From assembly GCA_029227175.1 (NCBI GenBank), contig JAQXZK010000119.1, positions 1 through 55,598 on the forward strand: a DNA stretch of 55,598 bases. Direction: 5' to 3'. Both the position numbers and the translations under genes were made by a program. The stretch is from Bacteroidales bacterium. GTDB lineage: Bacteria > Bacteroidota > Bacteroidia > Bacteroidales > Bacteroidaceae. Each line of letters starts with the position of its first letter. Position 1 is the first letter of the stretch. The notes beneath the pieces are model-generated. The model had not been told where the DNA came from, did not search any database, and saw only the letters and a list, made by a program, of their open reading frames with translations. Below, piece after piece: positions 23,362 through 34,026 of this stretch.

Positions 23362-24645
23362 CTATCCTCTTACTTTTTCAATGTCCAATCCTTTGAAATG
23401 TTTCAATTCTTCAACGCTTACCAGTTTGTATAATTTGTCACTGGGGCGAATCTTGACCGATTTCATGGAGAAGTGCTCCCCTTTGTGTACGGTCTGTACG
23501 GGCTTCAGGTCGACACGTGCTTCTTCTAATGTGAGGAATTCAGCTCCGGTGGTTGGACCGGTGATGAGCAGTTTGTCACCTACGCTGACCTCGGCAGCTT
23601 CGACCAGGAACTCGGAAACTCCGATATTGGAGTAGTAGCGTATGCCTTTGCCCACATAAATCTTGCGCTCGGTGGCAGCAGAACCGTAGTTCTTGGTCCA
23701 TTCCCCGAGTCTCTGCCCCATGTAGTACCCATCCCAAAATCCTCGGTTGAAAACTGTGGCAAGTCGCTCGTTCCAACGGGCAATCTTGTCTTCACTGAAA
23801 TCGTCGGCCAGATAAGCTTCGATGGCTTCCTTGTAACACTCGACAACGGTGCGTACATATTCTGGCCCTCTGGCACGTCCTTCAATCTTGAAGACTCGCA
23901 CGCCTGCGTCCATCATCTTGTTCATAAAGTGGATGGTTTTCAAGTCTTTGGGTGACATGATGTATTGGTTGTCGATGTCCAATTCGACGTCTGTCTCCTT
24001 GTCTCGAACAGTGTAGGAACGCCTGCAGACTTGCATGCATGCTCCTCGATTGGCTGAGCTGTTCATATTGTGCAGGGAAAGGTAGCACTTCCCGCTGACA
24101 GCCATGCAGAGTGCTCCGTGACAGAACATTTCGATGCGTATTTCCTGCCCAGACGGCCCGCAGATGTGCTCCTCCTTGATGTGTCGGTATATTTCGGCCA
24201 CTTGCTCCATACATAACTCACGAGCCAGCACGACAACGTCGGCAAATCGAGCGTAGAACTTCAGTGCCTCTATATTTGAGATGTTGAGTTGGGTAGATAG
24301 ATGCACTTCCTGTCCGATGCTCGCGGCATAATTCATGACAGCCACATCTGCGGCAATAATGGCAGAGATGCCGGCTTCGTGTGCTGCGTCAACAATCTCA
24401 CGCATCAGGGGAATATCTTTGTCGTAGATGATTGTGTTGACGGTTAGGTAACTCTTGATACCGTGCTTTGTACAGGTTCGGGCAATCTCTTTCAAGTCGT
24501 TGATGCTAAATGTGTTGCTCGAACGTGCACGCATATTCAGGTTCTCTATGCCGAAATAAATGGAGTCGGCACCAGCTTGAATGGCTGCAGCCAGCGATTC
24601 GCGTGAGCCCACGGGGGCCATTATTTCAAAATCTGTTCTTTTCAT
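23362..24645 (-). CDS. U32-family protein (peptidase U32/TrhP-like)
   Basis: I start at ATG 24645, which begins MKRTDFEIMAPVGSRESLAA, the usual family start; the longer open frame overlaps the preceding gene. The 427-residue protein holds the U32 signature EMFCHGALCMAVSGKCYLS with conserved Cys residues, and further Cys (GACMQVCRRSY) that fit a metal or iron-sulphur site. U32 proteins were described as collagenases, but several act in tRNA wobble-uridine hydroxylation (TrhP in E. coli); that role is a likely one here. It sits 11 bp after the VanX-like gene. Confidence 0.9.
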   Translation of the reverse strand: MKRTDFEIMAPVGSRESLAAAIQAGADSIYFGIENLNMRARSSNTFSINDLKEIARTCTKHGIKSYLTVNTIIYDKDIPLMREIVDAAHEAGISAIIAADVAVMNYAASIGQEVHLSTQLNISNIEALKFYARFADVVVLARELCMEQVAEIYRHIKEEHICGPSGQEIRIEMFCHGALCMAVSGKCYLSLHNMNSSANRGACMQVCRRSYTVRDKETDVELDIDNQYIMSPKDLKTIHFMNKMMDAGVRVFKIEGRARGPEYVRTVVECYKEAIEAYLADDFSEDKIARWNERLATVFNRGFWDGYYMGQRLGEWTKNYGSAATERKIYVGKGIRYYSNIGVSEFLVEAAEVSVGDKLLITGPTTGAEFLTLEEARVDLKPVQTVHKGEHFSMKSVKIRPSDKLYKLVSVEELKHFKGLDIEKVRG

Positions 24646-24656
24646 CTGCTTGCTCG

Positions 24657-25421
24657 TTAGGGTATTATTGGATAATGAGCTTGGGCTTCTGTTTTGCTTA
24701 CGCGGTTGAAGTGCCACCACTCGGCTTTGAGAGTTATCCATCCGCATGCTTGCATCGTCTGTCGCAGAAGCAACCTGTTGGCCCATTCTTCGGCCGTTAT
24801 CTTCCCTGTTTCTACCATTTTTAGTTCTTTGTCTATATGTGCTTCTTCTCCAAAGTGGTCAAACGCTGTGCCCATGGGCAGTTCCTTTTGGGTCTTTATG
24901 TTTACGATTGTCACGTCTACCGCCATGCCGTAGTTGTGCAGTCCGCCACCGTTTCGAGGGTTGGATACGTAGATGGATTGCTTGGTTCCTGCCACCATTT
25001 CCCACATCTCCTGCTGTACGGATAGGGGGCGTGCTGCATCATAGACCTTCAGGCTCAGGTCGGGATGATGTGTCTGCAGCAACCGTTGAGCCTGCTTCAG
25101 ACTCTCCATGGCTTTAGGGTGTAGATAGGCTTCGTGTAAGTCTCGGTATAGTTGTTTGCCTGTGAAGTTGTCAGGTGTGGCATACTTCAGTTCGATGAGG
25201 ATACTTGGGTCACAGATTGCGATGTTCAGAAATCCTAAGGAGTCAAGTTGATGTGCAATGGCGCTTTTCTCTTGCAGGAGAGGTTCTTGGGTGTGGTGCG
25301 CGCAAGCGGCAATATTTATGGTGTCTTTCTCTGCTGCTTCCGAATCAACCTTTTTCCCAGTGCACGTTATGCAGAGCCATGCAGCGCAGAGGACGTTCAG
25401 TATGCGAAACAGTCTGCTCAT
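24657..25421 (-). CDS. M15D D-Ala-D-Ala dipeptidase (VanX-like), lipoprotein
   Basis: The 254-residue product has a signal MSRLFRILNVLCAAWLCITC with a Cys at residue 20 in a plausible lipobox. The M15D zinc site is visible as GLHNYGMAVD (His and Asp ligands) and EWWHF near the C-terminus (catalytic Glu and third His ligand), with YDAARPLSVQQEMW between. The Ser of the usual SxHxxGxAxD motif is Gly here. VanX-type enzymes cut D-Ala-D-Ala; in species without vancomycin operons they are thought to recycle or scavenge cell-wall dipeptides, and the lipid anchor places this one in the envelope. There is no vanA/vanH nearby, so a resistance role is not supported. Confidence 0.9.
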   Translation of the reverse strand: MSRLFRILNVLCAAWLCITCTGKKVDSEAAEKDTINIAACAHHTQEPLLQEKSAIAHQLDSLGFLNIAICDPSILIELKYATPDNFTGKQLYRDLHEAYLHPKAMESLKQAQRLLQTHHPDLSLKVYDAARPLSVQQEMWEMVAGTKQSIYVSNPRNGGGLHNYGMAVDVTIVNIKTQKELPMGTAFDHFGEEAHIDKELKMVETGKITAEEWANRLLLRQTMQACGWITLKAEWWHFNRVSKTEAQAHYPIIP

Positions 25422-25423
25422 GT

Positions 25424-28057
25424 TTATTTGCCTTTGATGATTCGTTTGATGTCGTTCAGTTTGTTCAGTGCCTCCAATGGGGTAAGGTTGTTTACGTCGA
25501 GGTTTAGAATCTCGTCTCTGATTTGTCCTAAAACCGGGTCGTCCAGTTGGAAGAAACTGAGTTGCACACCTTGCCCCGATGTATTGGTGGCAGCTTGGGC
25601 TGTTGCTTCTGCCGTCAGTTGCCCCTGATGTTTCTCTTTTTCCAATTGTTTGAGTATGGCATCGGCCTGTCGGACAATGGATTTGGGCATCCCAGCAAGT
25701 TTGGCCACATGTATGCCGAACGAGTGTTCGCTGCCTCCGCGTTCGAGTTTGCGCACGAAGATTACTTTGTTGTCAACTTCCTTCACCGACACATTGTAAT
25801 TCTTGATACGTGAGAACGTCTTTTCCATGTCGTTCAATTCATGGTAGTGGGTGGCGAAAAGTGTGCGTGCCCGTGCTTTGGGGTGTTCGTGGATGTACTC
25901 TACAATGGCCCATGCGATGGAGATGCCGTCGTAGGTCGATGTTCCTCGCCCGAGCTCATCGAAGAGCACCAGGCTACGGGGCGATAGATTGTTTAGGATG
26001 TTGGATGCTTCACTCATCTCAACCATAAAAGTAGACTCGCCGACCGAGATGTTATCACTGGCACCTACGCGGGTGAAGATTTTGTCTACCAAGCCAATGT
26101 GTGCGCTTTCAGCAGGCACGAAGCATCCCATCTGCGCCATCAGTGTAATCAGGGCAGTCTGCCTTAGCAGGGCCGACTTACCGGCCATGTTGGGGCCGGT
26201 GATGATGATGATTTGCTGGGATGACGTGTCCAGATAGACGCTGTTGGCCACATAGTGCTCGTCAATGGGCAGTTGCCGCTCGATGACGGGGTGGCGTCCT
26301 TCCCGGATATCCAATACGTCGTCATCCGTAATGATGGGACGGATGTAGTGGTTTTCCTTAGCTACTGTAGCAAATGACAGGAGGCAGTCCAAACGTGCCA
26401 GGAGATTTGCGTTGAGCTGTATGGATGGGACATACTCGTTCAAGGCCATTATCAAGTCGGTGTAGAGTTTGGTCTCAAGCACCAAAATTTTGTCTTCCGC
26501 ACCAAGAATTTTCTCCTCGTATTCTTTCAGCTCTTGCGTGATGTAGCGTTCGGCGTTTACCAGCGTCTGTTTACGAATCCATTCGGCCGGAACCTTATCC
26601 TTGTGGATGTTTCGCACCTCGATGTAGTAGCCGAATACATTGTTATAGCCTATCTTCAGGCTGGGAATGCTTGTTGCTTCGCTTTCGCGTTGCTGGATTT
26701 CGATTAGGTAGTCTTTCCCACTGAATGCAATGTGTCTCAACTGGTCGAGTTCTTCGTTTACTCCACTTCTGATGACTCCTCCTTTGTTGACCATCAGTGG
26801 CGGGTCGTTCTCAATCTCTTTTTCAATCCTTTCTCGTATGTTGAGGCAACAGTTTAACTGGTCGCCGATATGGTTCAGAATCCCGTTGTCTGCCTCTACA
26901 CAGGCATTCTTTATGGGTTCAATGGCGAGCAGTGCCGACTTGAGGGCAATTATCTCGCGTGGGGAAATACGTCCTACTGCAACTTTAGAGATGATGCGTT
27001 CCAAATCTCCGATATGATGTAGCTGTTCTTCAATCAGTTCTCGAAAGTCGGGGTGACGGAAGTAATAATCCACCACATCCAGTCGTTCATTGATGGGTTG
27101 AAGATCTTTTAGGGGGAACACCGTCCATCGGCGTAATAGTCGCGCGCCCATCGGACAGATAGTTTTATCAATGACACTCAGCAACGAGGAGCCTCCCTCA
27201 TTCATGTTGTCAAGCAGTTCCAGATTTCGTACGGTGAACTTGTCAAGGCGCACAAATTTCTCTTCTTCAATCCGTGATAGTGTGCTGATGTGGCTTGTCT
27301 GTGTGTGTTGTGTAAGCGTAAGGTATTGCAAGATGGCTCCTGCCGCCACAACGGCGTTTCGCATGTGCTCTATGCCGAATCCTTTAAGGTTCTTTACTTC
27401 GAAATGCTTCAGGAGTTTCTCTCGCGACGAGCTTTCGGCGAAAGCCCAGTCATCGAGTTCGTTAGTATAGTATTTGGTGCCGAAGGTTGTTTCGAACTGC
27501 TGTCGCTTACCTCGTTCGTAGAGCACTTCTTTCGGGTTGAAGTTGGCTAGTAGCTTGTCGGTATAGTCGGGATTTCCCTCAGCAACCAGAAATTCTCCAG
27601 TCGAGATGTCAAGGAAGGCCAGTCCAAAAGCGCTCTTACCCAGGTGGACGGCAGCGAGGAAGTTGTTTTCTTTATTGTTTAGTATCGTATCGTTGTAAGA
27701 CACTCCCGGAGTAACCAATTCTGTAATGCCTCGCTTGACCAATTTTTTGGTTAGCTTCGGGTCTTCCAGTTGGTCGCAGATGGCCACTCGTTTCCCTGCC
27801 CGAATCAGTTTGGGCAGATAGGTATCAAGCGCATGATAGGGAAATCCCGCCATTTCGATGGGTTTGTTGGCCGCATCTTTTCCATTGGAGCGTTTGGTTA
27901 ACGTTATGCCCAGAATCTCCGAGGCGATGACTGCATCAGTCGAGTATGTCTCGTAGAAGTCTCCACAACGAAACAGCATTATGGCATCAGGATGTTTGGA
28001 TTTCAGTTCGAGGAACTGCCTCATCATTGGTGTTTGTGCAAGATTCTCTTGGCTCAT
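25424..28057 (-). CDS. mutS: DNA mismatch repair protein MutS
   Basis: The 877-residue protein has the MutS1 domain order: mismatch-binding N-terminal domain with the Phe-x-Glu motif in [16 protein letters not shown] (Phe and Glu around residue 30-40), connector, lever and clamp domains, then the ABC-type ATPase with Walker [28 protein letters not shown] and ATHYHEL. It starts mismatch repair with MutL. It is the first gene of the operon that runs to the membrane protein at 20137, with its own promoter at 28083-28115. Confidence 0.98.
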   Translation of the reverse strand: MSQENLAQTPMMRQFLELKSKHPDAIMLFRCGDFYETYSTDAVIASEILGITLTKRSNGKDAANKPIEMAGFPYHALDTYLPKLIRAGKRVAICDQLEDPKLTKKLVKRGITELVTPGVSYNDTILNNKENNFLAAVHLGKSAFGLAFLDISTGEFLVAEGNPDYTDKLLANFNPKEVLYERGKRQQFETTFGTKYYTNELDDWAFAESSSREKLLKHFEVKNLKGFGIEHMRNAVVAAGAILQYLTLTQHTQTSHISTLSRIEEEKFVRLDKFTVRNLELLDNMNEGGSSLLSVIDKTICPMGARLLRRWTVFPLKDLQPINERLDVVDYYFRHPDFRELIEEQLHHIGDLERIISKVAVGRISPREIIALKSALLAIEPIKNACVEADNGILNHIGDQLNCCLNIRERIEKEIENDPPLMVNKGGVIRSGVNEELDQLRHIAFSGKDYLIEIQQRESEATSIPSLKIGYNNVFGYYIEVRNIHKDKVPAEWIRKQTLVNAERYITQELKEYEEKILGAEDKILVLETKLYTDLIMALNEYVPSIQLNANLLARLDCLLSFATVAKENHYIRPIITDDDVLDIREGRHPVIERQLPIDEHYVANSVYLDTSSQQIIIITGPNMAGKSALLRQTALITLMAQMGCFVPAESAHIGLVDKIFTRVGASDNISVGESTFMVEMSEASNILNNLSPRSLVLFDELGRGTSTYDGISIAWAIVEYIHEHPKARARTLFATHYHELNDMEKTFSRIKNYNVSVKEVDNKVIFVRKLERGGSEHSFGIHVAKLAGMPKSIVRQADAILKQLEKEKHQGQLTAEATAQAATNTSGQGVQLSFFQLDDPVLGQIRDEILNLDVNNLTPLEALNKLNDIKRIIKGK

Positions 28058-28082
28058 CAGTCTGTTTCGTTTTTATTTTGTG

Positions 28083-28115
28083 CAAAGTTAAATAATTTAT
28101 TCACCTGCGCGCAAA
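28083..28115 (-). promoter_or_regulatory. Promoter of the mutS operon
   Basis: Minus strand: TTTG (28115-28112), 21-bp spacer, TAACTTTG (28090-28083), a full -33/-7 match. Confidence 0.6.
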
Positions 28116-28118
28116 ATC

Positions 28119-31100
28119 TTAATTATTAATGGAGTAATTTAGAGATTTTTCTTCCAGGAAAGAAAGCAGTTGGTTTCCCACGTTTACCTTATAGCACTTG
28201 GAGTGTAGGTCGAGGCTCATCTTCCCATCTGTAATCTTGAAGAATAACTCTGCATTTCCATGATTTTCCTTGATTTGGTCTTCGATTTCTGTAATGAGTA
28301 GCGAGTTAAGTTCGAGCAAAGGAATCTCAACTACAATCTTCTCGATAATAGTGTCCTTTACATCGGGTAAAAGCTCTATATTGGACACTTTCAGTTCCAG
28401 TTCGTCTTTTTTGTAAAGTTTGGGCTGACATTTGGCGTGGATATAGACGAAGGTGCCTTCGTAAAGGTATCCTTGGAATTTGGCCCAGTCATCTCCCCAG
28501 AACGGGAGTTCTCCTGAGCCGCTGTAGTCTTCGATTTTCACTATGCCGTAGGGGTTGCCTTTCTTGGATACACCCCGGCGGACGGCAGTGACAAGTCCTC
28601 CCATGGTTATCTCACTACGTGTAGAGAGTTTGGATAGACTTTTGTCTTGCTCTATTTCGTCCATGTGTGTATTGCAGACGTGCTCCAAGACAACCCTATA
28701 TTCGTCCAGTGGGTGGGCCGAAAGGTAGACTCCAACGAGTTCGCGCTCCTTGTCCAATCGTTCAAGATCGGACCACATCGGTGCCTCTGGTGCCTCTGGA
28801 TTAGTTACCTCAACGACATTTTCTCCTCCGAAAAGGGAGTTTTGTGCCATTTGCTTGTCCATTTGATACTTGATACCAAAGCGTATGAGTGTGTCTAGGA
28901 AGGTCTCTCCCTTGGCATTGGCATAGACATATTGCTCGCGTTTGAAATGATTGAAGCTGTCAAAACCACCCGATAGTGCCAAACATTCCATGTTCTTTTT
29001 GTTGCAGACATTGAGATTTACGCGTTTGACAAAGTCAAAGATGTCTTTGAATGGACCGTTCTTCCGCTCGTTGATAATGGCTTGTACGGCTGTTTCTCCA
29101 ACGCCTTTTACACCGGCCAGTCCATATCGGATATTTCCCTCCTTATTGACAGAAAATTTCATGTGAGACTCGTTGACGTCAGGACCAAGTGTCTTGATGC
29201 CCATCGCTTTACATTCGTCCATCTGTTTGGCCAATTCTGTAACGTTGTTCAATGAACGGGAGAGTACGGCAGCCATGTATTCTGCAGGATAGTGTGCTTT
29301 TAGGTATGCGGTTTGATAGGCTACCCAGGCATAACAGACAGCGTGGCTTTTATTAAATGCGTAGGAGGCGAATTTCTCCCAGTCGCTCCAGATCTTTTCA
29401 AGTATCTTGGGGTCATGTCCGTTCTTCATTCCGCCTTCAATGAACTTGGGTTTCATGGCGTCTACGATGTCTTTCTTCTTTTTTCCCATTGCCTTACGCA
29501 ATGCATCGCTTTCTCCTCGCGTGAAGTCGGCCAGCAAGCGGGATAGAAGCATGACTTGTTCCTGGTAGACGGTAATTCCGTACGTATCCTTGAGGTATTT
29601 CTCCATGATTGGGATGTCGTATGTGATAGGTTCCCTGCCGTTTTTTCGGGCGATAAAGGCCGGAATGTAATCCATTGGTCCCGGTCGGTACAGGGCGTTC
29701 ATTGCCACAATATCTCCGATACAGTCAGGTTGTAGTTCCTTGAGGTATTTTTGCATTCCCGGTGATTCAAACTGGAATGTACCTATGGTGCGTCCTGAGG
29801 CAAACAATTTATATGTTTGCTCGTCATCAATAGGGATGTGGTCAATGTCAATTTCTATGCCTGTGGACTCTTTGATGTTCTCGACGGCTTCGTTGATGAT
29901 TCCCAAGGTTTTCAACCCAAGGAAGTCCATTTTTATCAGTCCGGTTGATTCAATGACGTGGCCGTCATATTGTGTAACGAGCAGTTTGGTTCCATGGTCA
30001 TCGACAATAGATACAGGCACGACTTGGTCAATGGGGTCTCGGCCTATAATCATGCCACAAGCATGAACGCCTGTACCGCGTACGTTGCCTTCAAGCATTT
30101 GTCCCAGTTTCATTACGTTGCGAATGTGGATGTCCGGACTTTCGCAAGCATCGCGCAACTCCGGAACAACCTTGATGCAGTTTTTGAGATTGCATTTCAG
30201 CGTTTTCCCATTTTCTTCCGGCATGCGGTCGGGTATAAGCCCTGCCAGTCGGTTGGCTTCCGGGATAGGGACTTTTTCCACGCGTGCCATATCCTTGATA
30301 ACCATCTTGGTTGCCATGGTGCCATAGGTAATGATATGCGAGACGCGGTCTGCTCCGTATTTGTTCTGCACCCATTCAATAACTCTTGACCTGCCGTCAT
30401 CGTCAAAGTCTGTATCAATATCCGGCAGGGAGATGCGGTCCGGATTTAGGAAACGTTCGAAAAGGAGGTCATATTTGATAGGGTCAATTTTTGTGATTCC
30501 CAGGCAATAGGCTACGGCAGAGCCTGCAGCCGAACCACGACCTGGTCCTACGCTTACGTTCAATTCTTCCCGGCATGCGCGAATGAAATCTGACACAATC
30601 AGGAAGTAACCAGGGAATCCCATCGTTTTCATAATGTGCAGTTCGAACTTGATGCGTTCCCATACATCTGGACGCAGGGCGTTAATGACAGTTTGTTCAA
30701 ATGCCTCACCGTCCATATCTTTGAGTTGGGGTATAGTGGGCTCGTTATATCCATATTCCGGAATAAGGAAGTGTGTGGACGCTCCTTCCAAAGTCAGTCG
30801 TCTGAGGTAGTCTGCCTCAAACTTAATGCGCACAATCTTGTTGATGTCACCATTTCCCAGTTTCTTGAACTTCTTCCGCGCTTCTTCCTCCGTAAGTGTT
30901 ACATGACCATTCTCGTCCCGGGTCATTTCGTCGAACAGCATCTGCTCGGTATATTTCTTGCGATAATCCTCTTCCAGACCGAAGTCGGCAGGAATTTCGA
31001 AGTTAGGCATGATAGGACCGTTCTCAATGTTGTATTCCACACATTTATCAACAATTTCTATCGTGTTGTGCAGTGCTTCTGGAACATCTGCAAAGAGTTC

Positions 31101-31910
31101 GTTCATCTCTGCCGTGGTTTTGAACCATTCTTGTTTAGTGTAACGCATTCGGTTGGGGTCATCCAAGTCTTTTCCTGTGTTCAGACAGATGAGATGGTCG
31201 TGGGCTTCGCCATTTTCCTCGTCTACGAAATGAACGTCGTTGGTGCAAATCAGTTTTACACCGTGTTTAGCCGACATTTCTTGTAGGAAGAGATTGTAAG
31301 GCTTTTGCTTTACATAACATTCCGGATTGAACAGAGGTTCTTGGCTGATGTGGCGTTGCATCTCCAAGTAATAATCATCTCCGAAGAGTTTTTTGTGCCA
31401 CAAGATGGCTTCTTCGGCTTCTTGTAAATTGCCCGATTCGTATTTCTTTGCGACTTCACCGCCAAGACAAGCTGAGCAGCATATCAGGTCCTCGTGATAT
31501 TTTGTCAGTACTTCGTGGTCAATGCGTGGGCGGAAATAATAGCCGTTTACCCATCCGATGGAGACCAATTTGATTAGATTCTGATATCCGTTCTTGTTTT
31601 TGGCCAGAAGAATCAGATGCCATCCGCTTTGGTCTATACGACTTTCTCGCATAGCCATTCCTCGTCTGGCTACATACACTTCGCAACCGAAGATAGGTTT
31701 AATGCGCGGAAGTCCTTCTTTCTCTCGTGCCTTGTTTTCTTTGTTTGCGATGTCAAAGAAGTCCTTGATGCCAAACATATTTCCGTGGTCCGTGATGGCA
31801 AAGCCGGGCATCCCGTCTTGTGCGGCTTTTGCAAAAAGTTTGGCTATTTTGCATTGTCCATCAAGTAAAGAAAATTCAGTGTGGACATGTAGATGTGCAA
31901 AAGGTTCCAT
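28119..31910 (-). CDS. dnaE: DNA polymerase III alpha subunit
   Basis: The 1263-residue protein begins with the PHP domain motif HLHVHTEFSLLDGQ, followed by the C-family polymerase core: PGRGSAAGSAVAYCLGI and the catalytic acidic motif PDIDTDFDDDGR, then the tandem helix-hairpin-helix and an OB-fold domain near the C-terminus (EITMGGLVTAVRRGVSKKGNPYG). It is the replicative polymerase subunit. It has its own upstream -7 element and lies 61 bp before the mutS start; the gap carries the mutS promoter. Confidence 0.98.
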   Translation of the reverse strand: MEPFAHLHVHTEFSLLDGQCKIAKLFAKAAQDGMPGFAITDHGNMFGIKDFFDIANKENKAREKEGLPRIKPIFGCEVYVARRGMAMRESRIDQSGWHLILLAKNKNGYQNLIKLVSIGWVNGYYFRPRIDHEVLTKYHEDLICCSACLGGEVAKKYESGNLQEAEEAILWHKKLFGDDYYLEMQRHISQEPLFNPECYVKQKPYNLFLQEMSAKHGVKLICTNDVHFVDEENGEAHDHLICLNTGKDLDDPNRMRYTKQEWFKTTAEMNELFADVPEALHNTIEIVDKCVEYNIENGPIMPNFEIPADFGLEEDYRKKYTEQMLFDEMTRDENGHVTLTEEEARKKFKKLGNGDINKIVRIKFEADYLRRLTLEGASTHFLIPEYGYNEPTIPQLKDMDGEAFEQTVINALRPDVWERIKFELHIMKTMGFPGYFLIVSDFIRACREELNVSVGPGRGSAAGSAVAYCLGITKIDPIKYDLLFERFLNPDRISLPDIDTDFDDDGRSRVIEWVQNKYGADRVSHIITYGTMATKMVIKDMARVEKVPIPEANRLAGLIPDRMPEENGKTLKCNLKNCIKVVPELRDACESPDIHIRNVMKLGQMLEGNVRGTGVHACGMIIGRDPIDQVVPVSIVDDHGTKLLVTQYDGHVIESTGLIKMDFLGLKTLGIINEAVENIKESTGIEIDIDHIPIDDEQTYKLFASGRTIGTFQFESPGMQKYLKELQPDCIGDIVAMNALYRPGPMDYIPAFIARKNGREPITYDIPIMEKYLKDTYGITVYQEQVMLLSRLLADFTRGESDALRKAMGKKKKDIVDAMKPKFIEGGMKNGHDPKILEKIWSDWEKFASYAFNKSHAVCYAWVAYQTAYLKAHYPAEYMAAVLSRSLNNVTELAKQMDECKAMGIKTLGPDVNESHMKFSVNKEGNIRYGLAGVKGVGETAVQAIINERKNGPFKDIFDFVKRVNLNVCNKKNMECLALSGGFDSFNHFKREQYVYANAKGETFLDTLIRFGIKYQMDKQMAQNSLFGGENVVEVTNPEAPEAPMWSDLERLDKERELVGVYLSAHPLDEYRVVLEHVCNTHMDEIEQDKSLSKLSTRSEITMGGLVTAVRRGVSKKGNPYGIVKIEDYSGSGELPFWGDDWAKFQGYLYEGTFVYIHAKCQPKLYKKDELELKVSNIELLPDVKDTIIEKIVVEIPLLELNSLLITEIEDQIKENHGNAELFFKITDGKMSLDLHSKCYKVNVGNQLLSFLEEKSLNYSINN

Positions 31911-31971
31911 GCAATGGTCTGGTTGGTATAGTAAAAAAGGGTATATGTAATAAAAAAACGTTTTGAGCGTA

Positions 31972-31979
31972 TAAAGTTA
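31972..31979 (-). promoter_or_regulatory. -7 element of dnaE
   Basis: TAACTTTA on the minus strand (seven of eight matches), 61 bp before the dnaE start codon. Confidence 0.4.
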
Positions 31980-32049
31980 GCGCCAAAAAAAAAATCAGCC
32001 AAGATTCATAAGTGAAAAAAGTGGGATGTGGGTATTTTAATTCCAAATC

Positions 32050-32081
32050 TTTGTTGTTATTATGATTAAATCATATATTTG
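32050..32081 (+). promoter_or_regulatory. Promoter of the psd-pssA operon
   Basis: TTTG (32050-32053), 20-bp spacer, TATATTTG (32074-32081): a full consensus match, 27 bp before the start codon. Confidence 0.65.
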
Positions 32082-32108
32082 CATGCTAAATGAGTAATAC
32101 AAATCTTA

Positions 32109-32795
32109 ATGGGTAAACTAAAGAGATTAAAACATATTCGTCTTCATCGGGAAGGAACAAATACGTTGGTACTTTGCTTTGTTGGAATGATTGTACTGAA
32201 CGCAATCCTTTATTTCTTTCTTCCAACGAAGATTCCTTTTTATGTTGTAGCCGCAATCAGTATTGTAGTCTATTCCATTTTGGTCAATTTCTTTCGTTGT
32301 CCGATCCGAATCTTTGGTCAGGAAACAGAAGGCATTGTTGTTGCTCCGGCCGATGGTCGCGTTGTGGTAATAGAGGAAGTGGACGAGAACGAATATTTCC
32401 ATGACCGTCGTTTGATGGTATCTATATTTATGAGTTTAGTCAATGTGCATGCCAATTGGTACCCGGTAGATGGCACAATCAAGAAGGTAGAACATCAGAG
32501 CGGTAGTTTCATGAAGGCTTGGCTTCCCAAGGCCAGTACAGAAAACGAACGTTCTATGGTTGTCATTGAAACACCGGAAGGTGTAGAGGTGATGGCGCGT
32601 CAGATTGCCGGCGCAATGGCTCGTCGCATTGTGACATACGCTACTCCGGGCGATGCCTGCTACATTGACGAACACATGGGATTCATCAAATTGGGTTCGC
32701 GCGTTGATGTCTATCTGCCGTTAGGCACAGAGATACTTGTCAGTCTTGACCAGCGTACGGTTGGCAATCAGACGGTTATCGCGAAACTGAAATAA
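32109..32795 (+). CDS. psd: Phosphatidylserine decarboxylase, short (archaetidylserine-type) form
   Basis: The 228-residue protein has two N-terminal membrane segments ([19 protein letters not shown] and [18 protein letters not shown]) and the decarboxylase core: [30 protein letters not shown] and a C-terminal [13 protein letters not shown]. The Gly-Ser in LGSR is the self-cleavage site that makes the pyruvoyl cofactor. It turns phosphatidylserine into phosphatidylethanolamine at the inner membrane. The gene for the enzyme making phosphatidylserine follows 21 bp later. Confidence 0.95.
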   Translation: MGKLKRLKHIRLHREGTNTLVLCFVGMIVLNAILYFFLPTKIPFYVVAAISIVVYSILVNFFRCPIRIFGQETEGIVVAPADGRVVVIEEVDENEYFHDRRLMVSIFMSLVNVHANWYPVDGTIKKVEHQSGSFMKAWLPKASTENERSMVVIETPEGVEVMARQIAGAMARRIVTYATPGDACYIDEHMGFIKLGSRVDVYLPLGTEILVSLDQRTVGNQTVIAKLK

Positions 32796-32816
32796 AATCA
32801 AAATCCTCAGTGTCAA

Positions 32817-33536
32817 ATGTTTGGCTGTATCAGAAAAAGCATTCCTAATGGGCTGACCTGCTTAAATTTGTTTTGCGGGTGTGTTGCAAGCGTATACGCT
32901 TTTAATCATGATTTTGACATGGCGTTACTCTTTATTGCCCTCAGTGCTGTTTTTGATTTCTTAGACGGAATGGCAGCCCGCGTTCTGAAGGCTTTCTCTT
33001 TGATTGGGAAGGACCTTGACTCGTTGGCTGATGATGTGAGTTTTGGTTTTGCTCCTTCCGTGATAGTTTTCTCTTTCATGCAAGAGATTATGTATTCTTC
33101 CGGTGGAGAGGAGATGATCGGTTTGTCTTTCCTGCCTTATGTCGCTTTCCTGATTGCTGTATTCTCGGCACTTCGTTTAGCGAAGTTTAATAATGATACG
33201 CGCCAGACAAGTTCGTTTGTAGGGCTTCCCGTGCCGGCAAACGCTCTGTTTTGGGCTTCGCTTGTTGCTGCCTATCATGACAGCCTGCTTGAGTTTACAT
33301 ACATCCTGCCTGTGATGATTATCCTTGTGTGTTTTTTCTCATATATGCTGGTGTCTGAGATTCCGATGTTCTCCTTGAAGTTCAAAAGCCTCAGGGTAAA
33401 AGACAATCTGATACAATACATATTTCTTTTGGGCGGTTGTCTTCCATTGCTGGCAGTCTTGCAGAAGGGTGGCATAGCGGCTATTATCGTTTGGTACATT
33501 CTTTTGTCCGTTATCACTCAAAAGAAGCCGGTATAA
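32817..33536 (+). CDS. pssA: CDP-diacylglycerol-serine O-phosphatidyltransferase
   Basis: The 239-residue membrane protein contains the CDP-alcohol phosphatidyltransferase motif: DFLDGMAARVLKAFSL then IGKDLDSLADDVSFG, with the four Asp residues in the DGxxAR-(8)-GxxxDxxxD order. Several hydrophobic helices surround it. It joins serine to CDP-diacylglycerol, giving the substrate for the psd product encoded just upstream. The following small gene starts 79 bp later. Confidence 0.96.
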   Translation: MFGCIRKSIPNGLTCLNLFCGCVASVYAFNHDFDMALLFIALSAVFDFLDGMAARVLKAFSLIGKDLDSLADDVSFGFAPSVIVFSFMQEIMYSSGGEEMIGLSFLPYVAFLIAVFSALRLAKFNNDTRQTSSFVGLPVPANALFWASLVAAYHDSLLEFTYILPVMIILVCFFSYMLVSEIPMFSLKFKSLRVKDNLIQYIFLLGGCLPLLAVLQKGGIAAIIVWYILLSVITQKKPV

Positions 33537-33615
33537 CGGACATCTGAGTTTTTGGCACGCTTCTTGTCTTCTTCTCTGAAGGAAAGTTATCTGTTCATCC
33601 AAATTCGCTCGTAAA

Positions 33616-33894
33616 ATGATTTTCAAGCTCATACTTATATTTCTACTCATCTGCATCTTCATTGGTTTCAGTGTGATGTGGTCAGTCTTGAGGGTGCTTT
33701 TCGGCATCTCAAAGTCAAATGTCAGGAAAACGAAAACTCAGGGTGATCGTGTATATGATACCTGGCAACAGACGAACACCTCAGACAATTCGTCAGTGAA
33801 ACAGGAGGATATTGATGACATTCCCAACATTAACCGTCGCAAAATGTTCGATAAAAATGAGGGAGAATATGTCGATTTTGAGGAGGTAAAATAG
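33616..33894 (+). CDS. Small DUF4834-type membrane protein
   Basis: The 92-residue protein has one hydrophobic N-terminal segment (LILIFLLICIFIGFSVMWSVLRVLFG) and a polar tail ending in IPNINRRKMFDKNEGEYVDFEEVK-like acidic sequence. A protein of this look (DUF4834) commonly follows pssA in Bacteroidota. Function is unknown; membership of the phospholipid operon suggests a membrane-related job. Confidence 0.75.
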   Translation: MIFKLILIFLLICIFIGFSVMWSVLRVLFGISKSNVRKTKTQGDRVYDTWQQTNTSDNSSVKQEDIDDIPNINRRKMFDKNEGEYVDFEEVK

Positions 33895-33921
33895 TCCGTT
33901 TGGACACTCCTGTTATGTAAT

Positions 33922-33938
33922 AGCGAGCGTTCGCTTTT
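33922..33938 (+). terminator. Small hairpin after the psd-pssA operon
   Basis: AGCGA (33922-33926) pairs with TCGCT (33931-33935), followed by TTT. Short stem, so only a candidate. Confidence 0.35.
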
Positions 33939-34026
33939 CCTACCAGTTCTTTATGACTTTTATCTTGAATTCACGTACGAAATCCTTGGTTACTACGTGG
34001 TTTTTTCGTCTTACAACGCTAGTAAA

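Noticed and set aside
24646..24786. Longer N-terminus for the U32 protein
   Set aside because: It overlaps the VanX-like gene; MKRTDFEIMAPVG is the normal family start.
24657..25421. Vancomycin-resistance role for the VanX-like gene
   Set aside because: No vanA, vanH or VanR/S-type genes are present, the product is a lipoprotein, and it is inside a housekeeping operon.
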